A stretch of 8,441 bases of DNA from an uncultured Actinomycetes bacterium. Lineage in GTDB: Bacteria > Actinomycetota > Actinomycetes > Nanopelagicales > Nanopelagicaceae. The notes under the pieces are model-generated. The model worked only from the letters and a program-made list of their open reading frames with translations. It searched no databases and was not told where the DNA came from. Where the stretch lies: assembly GCA_903953805.1 (NCBI GenBank), contig CAJBLC010000078.1, positions 1-8,441 of the forward strand, written 5' to 3'. The position numbers and the translations under genes were made by a program. Positions 1-6,635 of the stretch are shown in pieces. Each line of letters begins with the position of its first letter. The stretch's first letter is position 1.

Positions 1-354
1 ATACGGGAGTGAATATGGCAAATACCGAGTGACGAGCGCGGTTGGCAGCTCGTTACCGCGCGGATCGAGCCGACCAGTTACGACAGCGAGAGGTTCCACG
101 CAGGGTGCACCCCGAGTATTGAGTTCACGGAGAACCGCATACTCCTTCGTTGAGAACTCTTCTACCGTCTCTTTGACGGCATAGACATCTTCATCTCGAT
201 CGCCGGTGCGGACGAGGCGAACGACGTGGCGAGAGATACCTCGCATTGAGGTGAGGCCAGGATCTTCCGGCCAATCTTCGAGGAGCTTGGACCACGGCAG
301 GTCATAGAGCGAGATGATCTCGGTACCGCTACCGGTGATACTCAATTCGCTCAT
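1..354 (-). CDS. DUF4032 / kinase-like protein, N-terminal 118 residues (C-terminus outside window)
   Basis: The reading frame is open from an ATG at 354-352 to the window edge, so only the first 118 residues are visible. The segment from LPW (19-21) through RGISRHVVR (38-46) to the VTRYLPYSLPY stretch at 108-118 matches what I know of the actinobacterial DUF4032 family, whose N-terminal half resembles lipopolysaccharide/RIO-type kinases. Within YAVKE, Lys61 occupies the position of the ATP-binding lysine of protein kinases, and Glu71 or Glu77 could be its helix-C partner. The substrate is unknown and kinase activity is inference. An in-frame ATG at 372-370 would add six residues (MGKNGA). 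I prefer 354 because GGGGAAG (minus strand, 363-369) lies 8 nt upstream and a weak -10 (AAGAAT, 361-366) sits at the spacing seen for neighbouring genes. It is transcribed divergently from the gene at 403. Confidence 0.8.
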   Translation of the reverse strand, partial: MSELSITGSGTEIISLYDLPWSKLLEDWPEDPGLTSMRGISRHVVRLVRTGDRDEDVYAVKETVEEFSTKEYAVLRELNTRGAPCVEPLAVVTGRLDPRGNELPTALVTRYLPYSLPY

Positions 355-360
355 GGCGCC

Positions 361-366
361 ATTCTT
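361..366 (-). promoter_or_regulatory. weak candidate -10 box for the DUF4032 gene
   Basis: On the minus strand this reads AAGAAT, followed by 6 nt and the ATG at 354. Four of six bases match TATAAT. A second candidate, TACGCT (377-382), would give a short leader carrying GGGGAAG. Which one is used cannot be settled from sequence, and no good -35 is visible for either. Confidence 0.3.
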
Positions 367-390
367 CCCCATAGAGAGCGTAAAGCGAGT

Positions 391-396
391 TAAAAT
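391..396 (+). promoter_or_regulatory. -10 box of a predicted leaderless promoter for the AI-2E family gene
   Basis: TAAAAT is followed by a 6-nt spacer and the ATG at 403, so transcription is expected to begin at the start codon. There is no Shine-Dalgarno sequence. The TAA at 391-393 is in frame with the gene and excludes any longer start. The -35 region is poor. Confidence 0.65.
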
Positions 397-402
397 TGCG
401 TT

Positions 403-1530
403 ATGGCTAACTTAATTCCCAAGATCCCTGGATTGAAGAACCGCAAGAGTTCTAGCCCTCAGAAAGCAGACCTTGGATCGTTAGGTGAACCGCTCGATCG
501 AGCCCATCCGTTCTACTTTGGCTTCTTAGCTGCTTCGGGTGCTGTGATCGCAGTTACATTATTGCGTGCCTTCGCAAGTGCTTCGCAGGTATTCGTCCTG
601 ATCTTGATCTCACTCTTCTTTGCTGCCGGACTCAATCCAGCAGTGAACTTCTTTCAACGTCGAGGTCTCAATCGACCAACGTCAGTTGGCGCTGTCGTTG
701 CCATTGTTATTGGCTTTGTTGCTCTCTTTGCACTCGTGGCAGTTCCACCCATCGTCGATCAGGTGAACTTGCTTGTAAAGAATGCGCCGAGTTTGATCGA
801 AAGTTTGAAGAATAATCACACGATTAATTCGCTCAATCAACACTATGGGATTGTCGACTCGATCCAGAAGAAGGTCACCTCATCGATCCACGATGGCCAA
901 TTTGTCGTCACTGCCTTTGGTGGAGTTCTTGGCGTTGGTAAGGCAGTTCTCTCTGGAGCAATCTCTGTACTGACAATTTTGGTACTCACCCTCTACTTCC
1001 TTGCCTCACTTCCATCAGTGACACAGGTTGCCTACCGTTTTGTGCCAGCATCTCGCCGAGCACGTGTTGCTGGTTTAAGCGATGCGATCATCGATCGCGT
1101 AGGTATCTTTGTGGGCGGACAGGCAACAGTCTCCTTTATTGCCGCGCTCTATATTCTGATCGTCGGCTTCATCATCGGAATGCCATACCCAACTGCGCTA
1201 GCCCTACTTGTCTTCTTCTGTGGCCTCATCCCACTCATCGGACATATCTTGGGCGTTGCTGTTGTGACGCTTATGTGTCTCACGAAGTCCCCACTCACAG
1301 CGTTGATCGCTTTCGTTGCTTATGTTCTCTATGTTCAAGTTGAGAACTACGTTGTAATGCCACGGATCATGCGCAAGTCACTTTCGATCCCAGGCCTCGT
1401 TACGATCATCGCAGCACTTCTTGGAACAAGTCTGCTCGGATTAATTGGTGGATTGCTTGCAGTACCTGTCGCAGCAGCGGTCTTGCTCATTGTCGATGAG
1501 GTCGTTTTCCCTAAAGCTGATTTAGGTTAA
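403..1530 (+). CDS. AI-2E family transporter / PerM-like membrane protein
   Basis: This is a 375-residue polytopic inner-membrane protein with the usual length and layout of the AI-2E/PerM (UPF0118) family. A basic cytoplasmic N-terminus (1-35) precedes hydrophobic helices near 37-55, 61-80 and 93-115. A long polar loop follows (116-170), then helices around 172-202, 231-278, 280-305 and 330-365. The most family-specific stretch is the ENYVVMPRIM segment (324-333), followed by SLSIPGL. Members have been linked to autoinducer-2 export, Na+/H+ antiport or general solute permeation, and the sequence does not say which applies here. The start is fixed by an in-frame stop in the -10 box. The gene ends 3 bp from the convergent hydrolase gene with no hairpin terminator between them. 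Confidence 0.9.
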   Translation: MANLIPKIPGLKNRKSSSPQKADLGSLGEPLDRAHPFYFGFLAASGAVIAVTLLRAFASASQVFVLILISLFFAAGLNPAVNFFQRRGLNRPTSVGAVVAIVIGFVALFALVAVPPIVDQVNLLVKNAPSLIESLKNNHTINSLNQHYGIVDSIQKKVTSSIHDGQFVVTAFGGVLGVGKAVLSGAISVLTILVLTLYFLASLPSVTQVAYRFVPASRRARVAGLSDAIIDRVGIFVGGQATVSFIAALYILIVGFIIGMPYPTALALLVFFCGLIPLIGHILGVAVVTLMCLTKSPLTALIAFVAYVLYVQVENYVVMPRIMRKSLSIPGLVTIIAALLGTSLLGLIGGLLAVPVAAAVLLIVDEVVFPKADLG

Positions 1531-1533
1531 GGG

Positions 1534-2244
1534 TTACCACTCGGTCGGTAGCGGCAAGTGCGATGGTGCGAGAATTTTTGTAATCTCAGTGAGTACTCGA
1601 TAGACAGAAGGTTCTCCTACCCAGAGATGCTTTCCATCGGCGATATTGATGAATTCGATCTGCGTTAATTTTTCAAAGCGGAGCTTCGCCTCAGCTGGTT
1701 TCAGGTAATCATCAAACTCTGGAATGAGCGCAGTGACGGGACGTCCATCATTCGCCCACCATTCCAGATCACTCTCTTGCGTTGTCATCAATGGTGGACT
1801 TAACAGAATAATTCCTTTGACTCGCGGATCACGAGCATGGCGCAGTGCGAGATCGGTACCAAAGGACCAGCCAACGACCCAGAGATTATCCGCATGAGCA
1901 TCATCGAAGGCAAAGTTGATTGCCGCTTCGACATCTAACTTCTCTAACCCGCCATTGTCATAAACACCTTCAGATTTACCAGCTGCGCTTTCGGTACCGC
2001 GAGTATTGAAGCGAATGAGTTCGATACCAGCCATGGCAGGCAAGCGGTTGCTCGCCTTCTTGTAGATGTGGCTATCCATCATTCCCCCACCGGTTGGGTT
2101 GGGGTGAAGACAGAGCAGGGTCGCAGTTCGATCACCGATCGGTGAGGCTACTTCGCCAACGAGGGTGAGGTTATCTGCAGTCCGAAGCGTGATCGGGCGT
2201 CGATTCGCCGGCAAAATACTGCTTGGACGTATTAACTCTGGCAC
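1534..2244 (-). CDS. alpha/beta hydrolase (small serine hydrolase, COG2945-like)
   Basis: A 236-residue single-domain alpha/beta hydrolase, probably cytosolic since no signal peptide is seen. The early strand with LCLHPNP (44-50) provides the HP-type oxyanion region, and RFNTRG (78-83) is typical of COG2945-like small hydrolases. The nucleophile elbow GWSFG (125-129) gives Ser127. The acid is likely Asp178 or Asp179 in PEFDD, and the base is His206 in DGKHLW. The substrate (an ester, lactone or thioester) cannot be read from the sequence. Translation starts at GTG (2244-2242). It is the only possible start nearby, because an in-frame TAA lies at 2256-2254 and the next Met is residue 55. It is divergent from the aldehyde dehydrogenase with only 22 bp between them, so co-regulation is plausible but not shown. 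Confidence 0.88.
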   Translation of the reverse strand: MPELIRPSSILPANRRPITLRTADNLTLVGEVASPIGDRTATLLCLHPNPTGGGMMDSHIYKKASNRLPAMAGIELIRFNTRGTESAAGKSEGVYDNGGLEKLDVEAAINFAFDDAHADNLWVVGWSFGTDLALRHARDPRVKGIILLSPPLMTTQESDLEWWANDGRPVTALIPEFDDYLKPAEAKLRFEKLTQIEFINIADGKHLWVGEPSVYRVLTEITKILAPSHLPLPTEW

Positions 2245-2260
2245 GGTATGAGTTTACAGT
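2232..2260 (+). promoter_or_regulatory. predicted leaderless promoter for the aldehyde dehydrogenase gene
   Basis: The -35 candidate TTAACT (2232-2237, four of six bases matching TTGACA) is separated by 17 nt from the -10 TACAGT (2255-2260). A 6-nt spacer then leads to the ATG at 2267. This is the best complete promoter in the window. Its -35 lies inside the start of the divergent hydrolase gene. Confidence 0.65.
2251..2256 (-). promoter_or_regulatory. -10 box of a predicted leaderless promoter for the hydrolase gene
   Basis: On the minus strand this reads TAAACT, followed by 6 nt (CATACC) and the GTG start at 2244. There is no Shine-Dalgarno sequence. It shares two base pairs with the -10 box of the divergent aldehyde dehydrogenase promoter. 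Confidence 0.6.
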
Positions 2261-2266
2261 TAGAGC

Positions 2267-3730
2267 ATGAGCACTACGACCCTCACGGAATTTCCCAGCC
2301 ATAACCCTGCAACCGGAGAGGTAATCGGTACCTACCGAAACGCCTCTGTTGAAGATGTGAATGCAGCTGTTGCGAGAGCTCATGCGAGTTCACGCGCCTG
2401 GCAGGCGCTCGGCTTTGCTGGTCGTAAGAAGGTTCTCGTTGCATGGGATGCGGTTATCTCAAAGCGACTTAGTGAGATTACTGAACTTGTTGCCCTTGAA
2501 ACGGGTAAGCCATTAAGTGATGCATCGCTGGAGATTTCACTTGCGATTGGCCACCTTGATTGGGCGGCAAAGAACGCTGCTCGTTATCTCTCCCCTGTGA
2601 CTCGTAATCCTGGATTGATTATGGCCAATATGAAGGCCCGAGTAGAGCGCGCACCATATGGTGTTGTTGGCGTGATTGGTCCATGGAACTACCCAGTCTT
2701 TACACCGATGGGTTCGATCGCTTACTCACTCGCTGCTGGTAATACCGTTGTCTTCAAGCCAAGTGAATACACACCAGGTGTTGGTGAATGGCTCGGTGCA
2801 ACCTTTGCTGAAGTTGCTCCATTCCCAGATATCTTCCAAGTCATCACTGGGCTTGGCGCTACCGGACAAGCACTGACAAATGCCGCTGTCGACAAGATCG
2901 CATTTACCGGCTCTACGCGCACTGCCAAGAAGGTCGCTGCTGCTGCAGCTGATCGCATGATTCCAACAGTTCTGGAATGTGGTGGAAAAGATCCGGTGAT
3001 CGTTGACTCCGATGCCAATATTAAGAAGGCGGCTGAATATGCACTCTGGCTTGCGATGTCGAATGCTGGTCAGACCTGCATCGGTGCAGAGCGTGTCTAT
3101 GTTCACCATGCAGTTGCTGATGAATTTATTCGCGAGATCGGCGATATGGCCAAAGAGATCCACCCTGGTATCAATAAGAACTATGGTCCAGCGACAATGC
3201 CATCGCAGCTCAACGTGATCCAGAGCCATATCGATGATGCTGCTGCTAAAGGCGCAAAGTTCTTAATCGGTGGAACCGACTCAGTTCAGCCTCCATTCGT
3301 GCAGCCAACGATCATGCTCGATGTTCCAGAGGATTCATTGGCGATCACGGAAGAGACCTTTGGACCAACCTTGACCATCAATCGCGTACAGAGCATGGAT
3401 GAAGCGGTAGCGCTTGCTAATGCGACTCGTTATGGACTTGGCGCATCAGTCTGGTCGAAGCGCAATGGTGAGAAGATCGCATCACAGTTGGTGACCGGTA
3501 TGGTCTCGATCAACTCGGTTATTGGCTTTGCTGGTGTTGCGACTGTGCCATTCGGCGGCGTGAAAGATAGTGGTTATGGCCGTATTCACGGACCTGAAGG
3601 ACTCCACGAATTCACTTATTTGCGCTCTGTTGTGAGTGAGCGATTCGCTCTTCCATTCGCATTCACAACATTTAAGCGAACAAAGTTTGCAGATAAGTTC
3701 TTAACCTCAGTTATTAAATTCCTACATTAA
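2267..3730 (+). CDS. NAD(P)-dependent aldehyde dehydrogenase
   Basis: A full-length 487-residue soluble aldehyde dehydrogenase that oxidises an aldehyde to an acid with NAD(P)+. All key residues are present: Asn141 in PWNYP, cofactor-binding Lys164 in KPSE, the FTGST motif (213-217), general base Glu237 in LECGGKDP, nucleophile Cys271 in NAGQTCIGAERVYV, and Glu364-Pro367 in EETFGP. The HGPEGL motif (441-446) and a basic, hydrophobic tail of about 35 residues after EFT (448-450) resemble GabD2-like enzymes. A succinate-semialdehyde dehydrogenase or a broader aliphatic/aromatic aldehyde dehydrogenase are both possible, and I would not assign a substrate. The tail could promote membrane contact (inference). 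An in-frame TAG (2261-2263) just upstream fixes the start. The gene ends 6 bp from the convergent small zinc-finger gene. Confidence 0.93.
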   Translation: MSTTTLTEFPSHNPATGEVIGTYRNASVEDVNAAVARAHASSRAWQALGFAGRKKVLVAWDAVISKRLSEITELVALETGKPLSDASLEISLAIGHLDWAAKNAARYLSPVTRNPGLIMANMKARVERAPYGVVGVIGPWNYPVFTPMGSIAYSLAAGNTVVFKPSEYTPGVGEWLGATFAEVAPFPDIFQVITGLGATGQALTNAAVDKIAFTGSTRTAKKVAAAAADRMIPTVLECGGKDPVIVDSDANIKKAAEYALWLAMSNAGQTCIGAERVYVHHAVADEFIREIGDMAKEIHPGINKNYGPATMPSQLNVIQSHIDDAAAKGAKFLIGGTDSVQPPFVQPTIMLDVPEDSLAITEETFGPTLTINRVQSMDEAVALANATRYGLGASVWSKRNGEKIASQLVTGMVSINSVIGFAGVATVPFGGVKDSGYGRIHGPEGLHEFTYLRSVVSERFALPFAFTTFKRTKFADKFLTSVIKFLH

Positions 3731-3744
3731 TTAGTATTAATAAC
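3710..3744. repeat. AT-rich inverted repeat spanning the convergent gene ends
   Basis: GTTATTAA (3710-3717) and TTAATAAC (3737-3744) form a perfect 8-bp inverted repeat around a 19-nt loop. The loop contains the aldehyde dehydrogenase stop codon, and the right arm contains the stop of the minus-strand gene. The stem has one G-C pair and no adjoining T-tract, so it is not a convincing intrinsic terminator. It may be only a by-product of AT-rich sequence. Confidence 0.35.
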
Positions 3745-4069
3745 GAGGGGCGTTGCGCGATCGCTCTGTGCGAGGCGTGCGCTGGCCCTTCTTCTTCCAA
3801 CATGGCGTATGCCAGTGGCGACGGCTCTCGATGTCGTAGTCGAGCCAGGCAACGATATGTGGTGTTGCAGTAGGGATCATCTGATCGCAGCCAGGACAGC
3901 GATAGGGCTTAGTGGAACTTGAGCCAGTGATCTTACGAACTTCGTAGATGCCATCAGCATGTTCTTCAGTACTCGAAAAGCTGAGACCAATCTCTTCAAT
4001 ATTGCGTTCTTCGGGAGCCGGCTGCGCCTTACCGCGTGATCGCTTTGAGGTATTTTTGCGTGGGCTCAC
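3737..4069 (-). CDS. small actinobacterial protein with C-x2-C ... H-x2-C putative zinc site
   Basis: This 110-residue protein has a basic, disordered N-terminus (1-20), an acidic middle, and a compact core at 54-92 followed by a basic tail. Cys58-x2-Cys61 and His87-x2-Cys90, separated by 25 residues, have the spacing of a treble-clef-type zinc site. The flanking PHIVAW (70-75) and RRHWH (83-87) motifs are the conserved signature I recall from Streptomyces and other actinobacteria, where homologues are often labelled 'ATP/GTP-binding protein' with no visible P-loop. None is visible here either. HNH-nuclease-like folds also combine CxxC with HxxC, so a nucleic-acid role is possible, but catalytic residues are not evident. 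The GTG start (4069-4067) is forced by an in-frame TAG at 4075-4073. It is divergent from the ABC operon by 28 bp. Confidence 0.8.
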   Translation of the reverse strand: MSPRKNTSKRSRGKAQPAPEERNIEEIGLSFSSTEEHADGIYEVRKITGSSSTKPYRCPGCDQMIPTATPHIVAWLDYDIESRRHWHTPCWKKKGQRTPRTERSRNAPRY

Positions 4070-4075
4070 CCCCTA

Positions 4076-4081
4076 ATTATG
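4076..4081 (-). promoter_or_regulatory. -10 box of a predicted leaderless promoter for the small zinc-site protein
   Basis: On the minus strand this reads CATAAT, one mismatch from the consensus, then 6 nt (TAGGGG) and the GTG start at 4069. The G-run directly abuts the start codon, too close to act as a ribosome binding site. Confidence 0.6.
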
Positions 4082-4085
4082 CGAC

Positions 4086-4091
4086 TATTAT
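4086..4091 (+). promoter_or_regulatory. -10 box of a predicted leaderless promoter for the ABC operon
   Basis: TATTAT is followed by 6 nt (GCTCAT) and the ATG at 4098. An in-frame TAA at 4074-4076 limits the start, and no Shine-Dalgarno sequence is visible. It is only 4 bp from the opposing -10 box at 4076-4081. Confidence 0.65.
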
Positions 4092-4097
4092 GCTCAT

Positions 4098-4955
4098 ATG
4101 ACATCTCGGAGCGCGGCAATTACTGTCACAGGGCTGCGAAAAAGTTATGCCGGTGTCGATGCGGTCGCAGGTTTGGACCTTGAAGTCCACACGGGTGAGA
4201 TCTTTGCAATCCTTGGTCCTAACGGAGCGGGCAAGACCACTACCGTCGAAATCCTTGAGGGTTACCGTGACCGTGATGCTGGCGATGTTCAAGTGTTGGG
4301 CGAAGACCCGCAGAACCCATCCAGTGGAGATCGCGTCTGGCGCAACCGCATCGGGATTGTTCTTCAATCTGTCAGTGACTTCGCCGATTTAACAGTGAGC
4401 GAAACTATTCATCACTTTGCGCACTATTACACAAAGGCGAAGGATCCAGAGAAGGTAATCGATCTCGTAGGGCTGCGTGAGAAGACGCAGGCGAAGGTCG
4501 TGACACTCTCCGGCGGACAGCGCCGCAGACTCGATGTTGCACTTGGGATTATTGGCTCCCCCGAAATCCTCTTTCTCGATGAACCTACGACTGGCTTTGA
4601 TCCAGAAGCTCGACGTGCATTCTGGGAGCTCATCCGCGCTCTACGCGATGAAGGAACAACAATCCTTTTAACGACCCACTACCTTGATGAGGCAGAGGCA
4701 CTCGCTGATCGAGTCGCTGTCATTAATAAGGGCCGCGTCTTGGAAGTCTCACCACCTGCAACCTTAGGCGGCCGCGCCGACGCAAAGGCGACGATCTCCT
4801 GGAGTGAGGGCGGCCAAACGAAGACGGAGATCACCGCTACCCCGACTGCTTTTCTCAGCGACCTTGCAAAGCGAATTCCGGGCGAGATCGAAGATCTCAC
4901 TGTCACCCGTCCATCACTTGAAGATATTTACTTGAGAATGATTGGTGAAGCATGA
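4098..4955 (+). CDS. ABC transporter ATP-binding protein (DrrA-like, ABC-2 type exporter)
   Basis: A 285-residue nucleotide-binding subunit of an ABC-2 exporter, acting on the cytoplasmic face with the permease encoded next. Motifs in order are Walker A GPNGAGKT (40-47), Q-loop Gln90, signature LSGGQ (137-141), Walker B ILFLDEP (157-163) with catalytic Glu162, D-loop GFDP (166-169) and switch His194. All are intact. The C-terminal extension (about 220-285), ending in the SLEDIYLRM segment, is characteristic of DrrA/CcmA-type ATPases of drug, lipid or polysaccharide exporters. The cargo is not predictable. This is the first gene of an operon. Its TGA overlaps the ATG of the permease (ATGA, 4952-4955), which supports translational coupling and a fixed subunit ratio. 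Confidence 0.95.
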   Translation: MTSRSAAITVTGLRKSYAGVDAVAGLDLEVHTGEIFAILGPNGAGKTTTVEILEGYRDRDAGDVQVLGEDPQNPSSGDRVWRNRIGIVLQSVSDFADLTVSETIHHFAHYYTKAKDPEKVIDLVGLREKTQAKVVTLSGGQRRRLDVALGIIGSPEILFLDEPTTGFDPEARRAFWELIRALRDEGTTILLTTHYLDEAEALADRVAVINKGRVLEVSPPATLGGRADAKATISWSEGGQTKTEITATPTAFLSDLAKRIPGEIEDLTVTRPSLEDIYLRMIGEA

Positions 4956-5737
4956 GCGGCATCATTCGATTAGGACTACTGCGAGGCAATCTCGAGATCA
5001 AACAATTCTTGCGCCAGCGCGAATCTGTTGTCTTCACCCTCGCCTTCCCTGTCATTCTGCTCTTTATCTTTGGTTCGGTCTTCAAAAATACGATCGCACC
5101 GGGCGTCACCTTCAGCCAATATTTTGTGGCAGGAATGGTTGCATCTGGTTTGGTCAATACTGGATTCCAGCAACTCGCAATTTCAATTCCGATGTCCCGC
5201 GACTTTGGAACGCTCAAGCGCCTTCGCGGAACCCCGATGTCACCGATCTCCTACTTCATCGGTAAAGCGATCGTTGTTACAGCTGCAATGCTCTTCCAAG
5301 TAGCGCTCCTGCTTGGTTTTGGCGCACTTCTCTTTGGCTTGCATCTGCCAACATCGGCAACGCTCTGGTTGCGCTTTATCTGGCTCATCATTCTCGGAAG
5401 CGCTTGCTCCACAGTGCTTGGTATTGCATTCTCATCAGTACCCAAGAGTGGCCGTGGTGCATCTGCGGTGGTCTCCCCGATCGTCATCGTGCTGCAATTC
5501 TTATCAGGTGTCTTCTTCGTCTTCTCTGATCTGCCCAAGTGGATGCAAGATATCGCCGCCGTTTTCCCACTGAAGTGGCTCACCCAAGGTATGCGTTCAG
5601 TCTTTCTTCCAGATTCATTTGCTATGAAAGAGGCTGGCCACTCATGGGAGCTCGGCAAGACCGCCCTCATTCTCGTTCTGTGGCTGATTGTCGGAACCTT
5701 CTTATCCGTACGCACCTTTAAGTGGTCTGAAGAATGA
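4952..5737 (+). CDS. ABC-2 type transporter permease
   Basis: A 261-residue permease with six predicted membrane helices, near 28-46, 55-77, 104-130, 140-163, 172-193 and 236-256. The KRLRGTPMSP stretch (89-98) is the conserved cytoplasmic element between helices 2 and 3 of ABC-2 permeases such as DrrB, and the amphipathic N-terminus (1-25) fits the usual connector helix. FPLKWLTQGMR (205-215) precedes the last helix, as is common in the family. With the ATPase it would form a dimeric exporter. It overlaps both neighbours by ATGA (4952-4955 and 5734-5737), so all three genes are probably translated in a coupled way from one mRNA starting at about 4098. Confidence 0.93.
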   Translation: MSGIIRLGLLRGNLEIKQFLRQRESVVFTLAFPVILLFIFGSVFKNTIAPGVTFSQYFVAGMVASGLVNTGFQQLAISIPMSRDFGTLKRLRGTPMSPISYFIGKAIVVTAAMLFQVALLLGFGALLFGLHLPTSATLWLRFIWLIILGSACSTVLGIAFSSVPKSGRGASAVVSPIVIVLQFLSGVFFVFSDLPKWMQDIAAVFPLKWLTQGMRSVFLPDSFAMKEAGHSWELGKTALILVLWLIVGTFLSVRTFKWSEE

Positions 5738-6633
5738 TCCGTAAACTCATCGCAGCGCTCACGCTCACCACCCTTGTGATCCCAACGGTCGCAACTGCGG
5801 CTTCGCCATCACCGAAGCCAACTGCTCACTCGACCGCAAAGAGCACAGCGAAGGCTGCACCAAAGTCGACCACTAAAGCCACGGCCAAAAAGACGACCGC
5901 AACGAAGCGCACCACGACTCATCACTATTACGCACCGAAGCGCGTTGTTGTCACGCCATCACCAAAGCCGGTCTGGCCTCCAAAGGGCTATGCAGCAAAT
6001 AATGGTGTCTACGCCTTCATTCCATCGGGTTCACAACTTGTCAGCCTACTCAGCGCTCAATCAAAGCTCGCTTCCCAGGTAACTCAATGCAAGGCGATGG
6101 CCTGTGGTGCGGTCTATGTTGGATCTGACAGTGATTGTCAGTATTGGGAAGTGAATTCCAAGGTCTATGGTCCAAACCCTGCTGATGTTACTTCGATGAT
6201 TGAATACGGCACCTTGCGAACCCTTGCTCCTGCAACGAAGGCCCAGAAGATCCTGCCAATTATTCTATTGAGCGGAGAGTCACTCTTCCCGCATGACAAT
6301 CTCATCCTTCAAACACTGGGGATCTCTTCGAATAATTTCTATACCCAGATCGCGCAAGGCAAGTCATTGACTCAGATTGCTGGTAGCAAGATCAATGCCA
6401 TTGTTTCAGCGATTACCGCCGATGAGAACAAGAGCATTAACACTCAGTATTCTGCAGGAACCATTACCGGCGATCAAGCACAAGCGTTACGCGACGCAAC
6501 CTCAGTAAGAATTGCAACTGAGTTGACGAACTACAACCTAAATGTTGGTGGAATAACTGTCTCATGCTGGACGCAGGCACCAACCGATAAGGTCCCATCA
6601 TTTACGTACACGATGGATCACAACCACTTTTAA
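5734..6633 (+). CDS. secreted protein of unknown function with Lys/Thr/Ala-rich tether, coupled to ABC exporter genes
   Basis: I do not recognise a named family for this 299-residue protein. Residues 1-22 are a good Sec signal peptide: basic n-region, hydrophobic core, and an ATA motif before likely cleavage after Ala22. A low-complexity tract rich in Lys, Thr, Ala and Ser (about 30-66) follows, bounded by two PSPKP motifs (25-29 and 75-79). A YAPKRVVV segment and a Trp-Pro-Pro then lead into a folded part with Cys119, Cys124, Cys135 and Cys278, suggesting two disulfides outside the cell. Residues 194-268 (LGIS, GKSLTQIA, GTITGDQAQAL) match a helical module I have seen in many secreted Gram-positive proteins (LGIS...GKSLAxIA...GxITxxQA). 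The basic tether could bind anionic cell-wall polymers (inference). The start overlaps the permease stop. The gene ends 2 bp from the convergent adenosyltransferase gene. Confidence 0.85.
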   Translation: MIRKLIAALTLTTLVIPTVATAASPSPKPTAHSTAKSTAKAAPKSTTKATAKKTTATKRTTTHHYYAPKRVVVTPSPKPVWPPKGYAANNGVYAFIPSGSQLVSLLSAQSKLASQVTQCKAMACGAVYVGSDSDCQYWEVNSKVYGPNPADVTSMIEYGTLRTLAPATKAQKILPIILLSGESLFPHDNLILQTLGISSNNFYTQIAQGKSLTQIAGSKINAIVSAITADENKSINTQYSAGTITGDQAQALRDATSVRIATELTNYNLNVGGITVSCWTQAPTDKVPSFTYTMDHNHF

Positions 6634-6635
6634 GG

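Noticed and set aside
1537..1560. Possible hairpin terminator after the convergent AI-2E and hydrolase genes
   Set aside because: The best pairing is about 5 bp (CACT/AGTG ends) with a 13-nt loop and no T-tract. It is inside the hydrolase coding region and not convincing.
2726..3229. Open frame of 167 codons on the minus strand inside the aldehyde dehydrogenase gene
   Set aside because: It lies wholly antisense to a full-length enzyme with all motifs, shows no recognisable domain, and has no promoter or ribosome binding site that I can support.
5251..5715. Open frame of 154 codons on the minus strand inside the permease gene
   Set aside because: It mirrors the codon pattern of the membrane protein on the plus strand and its translation resembles no family. 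Treated as a shadow.
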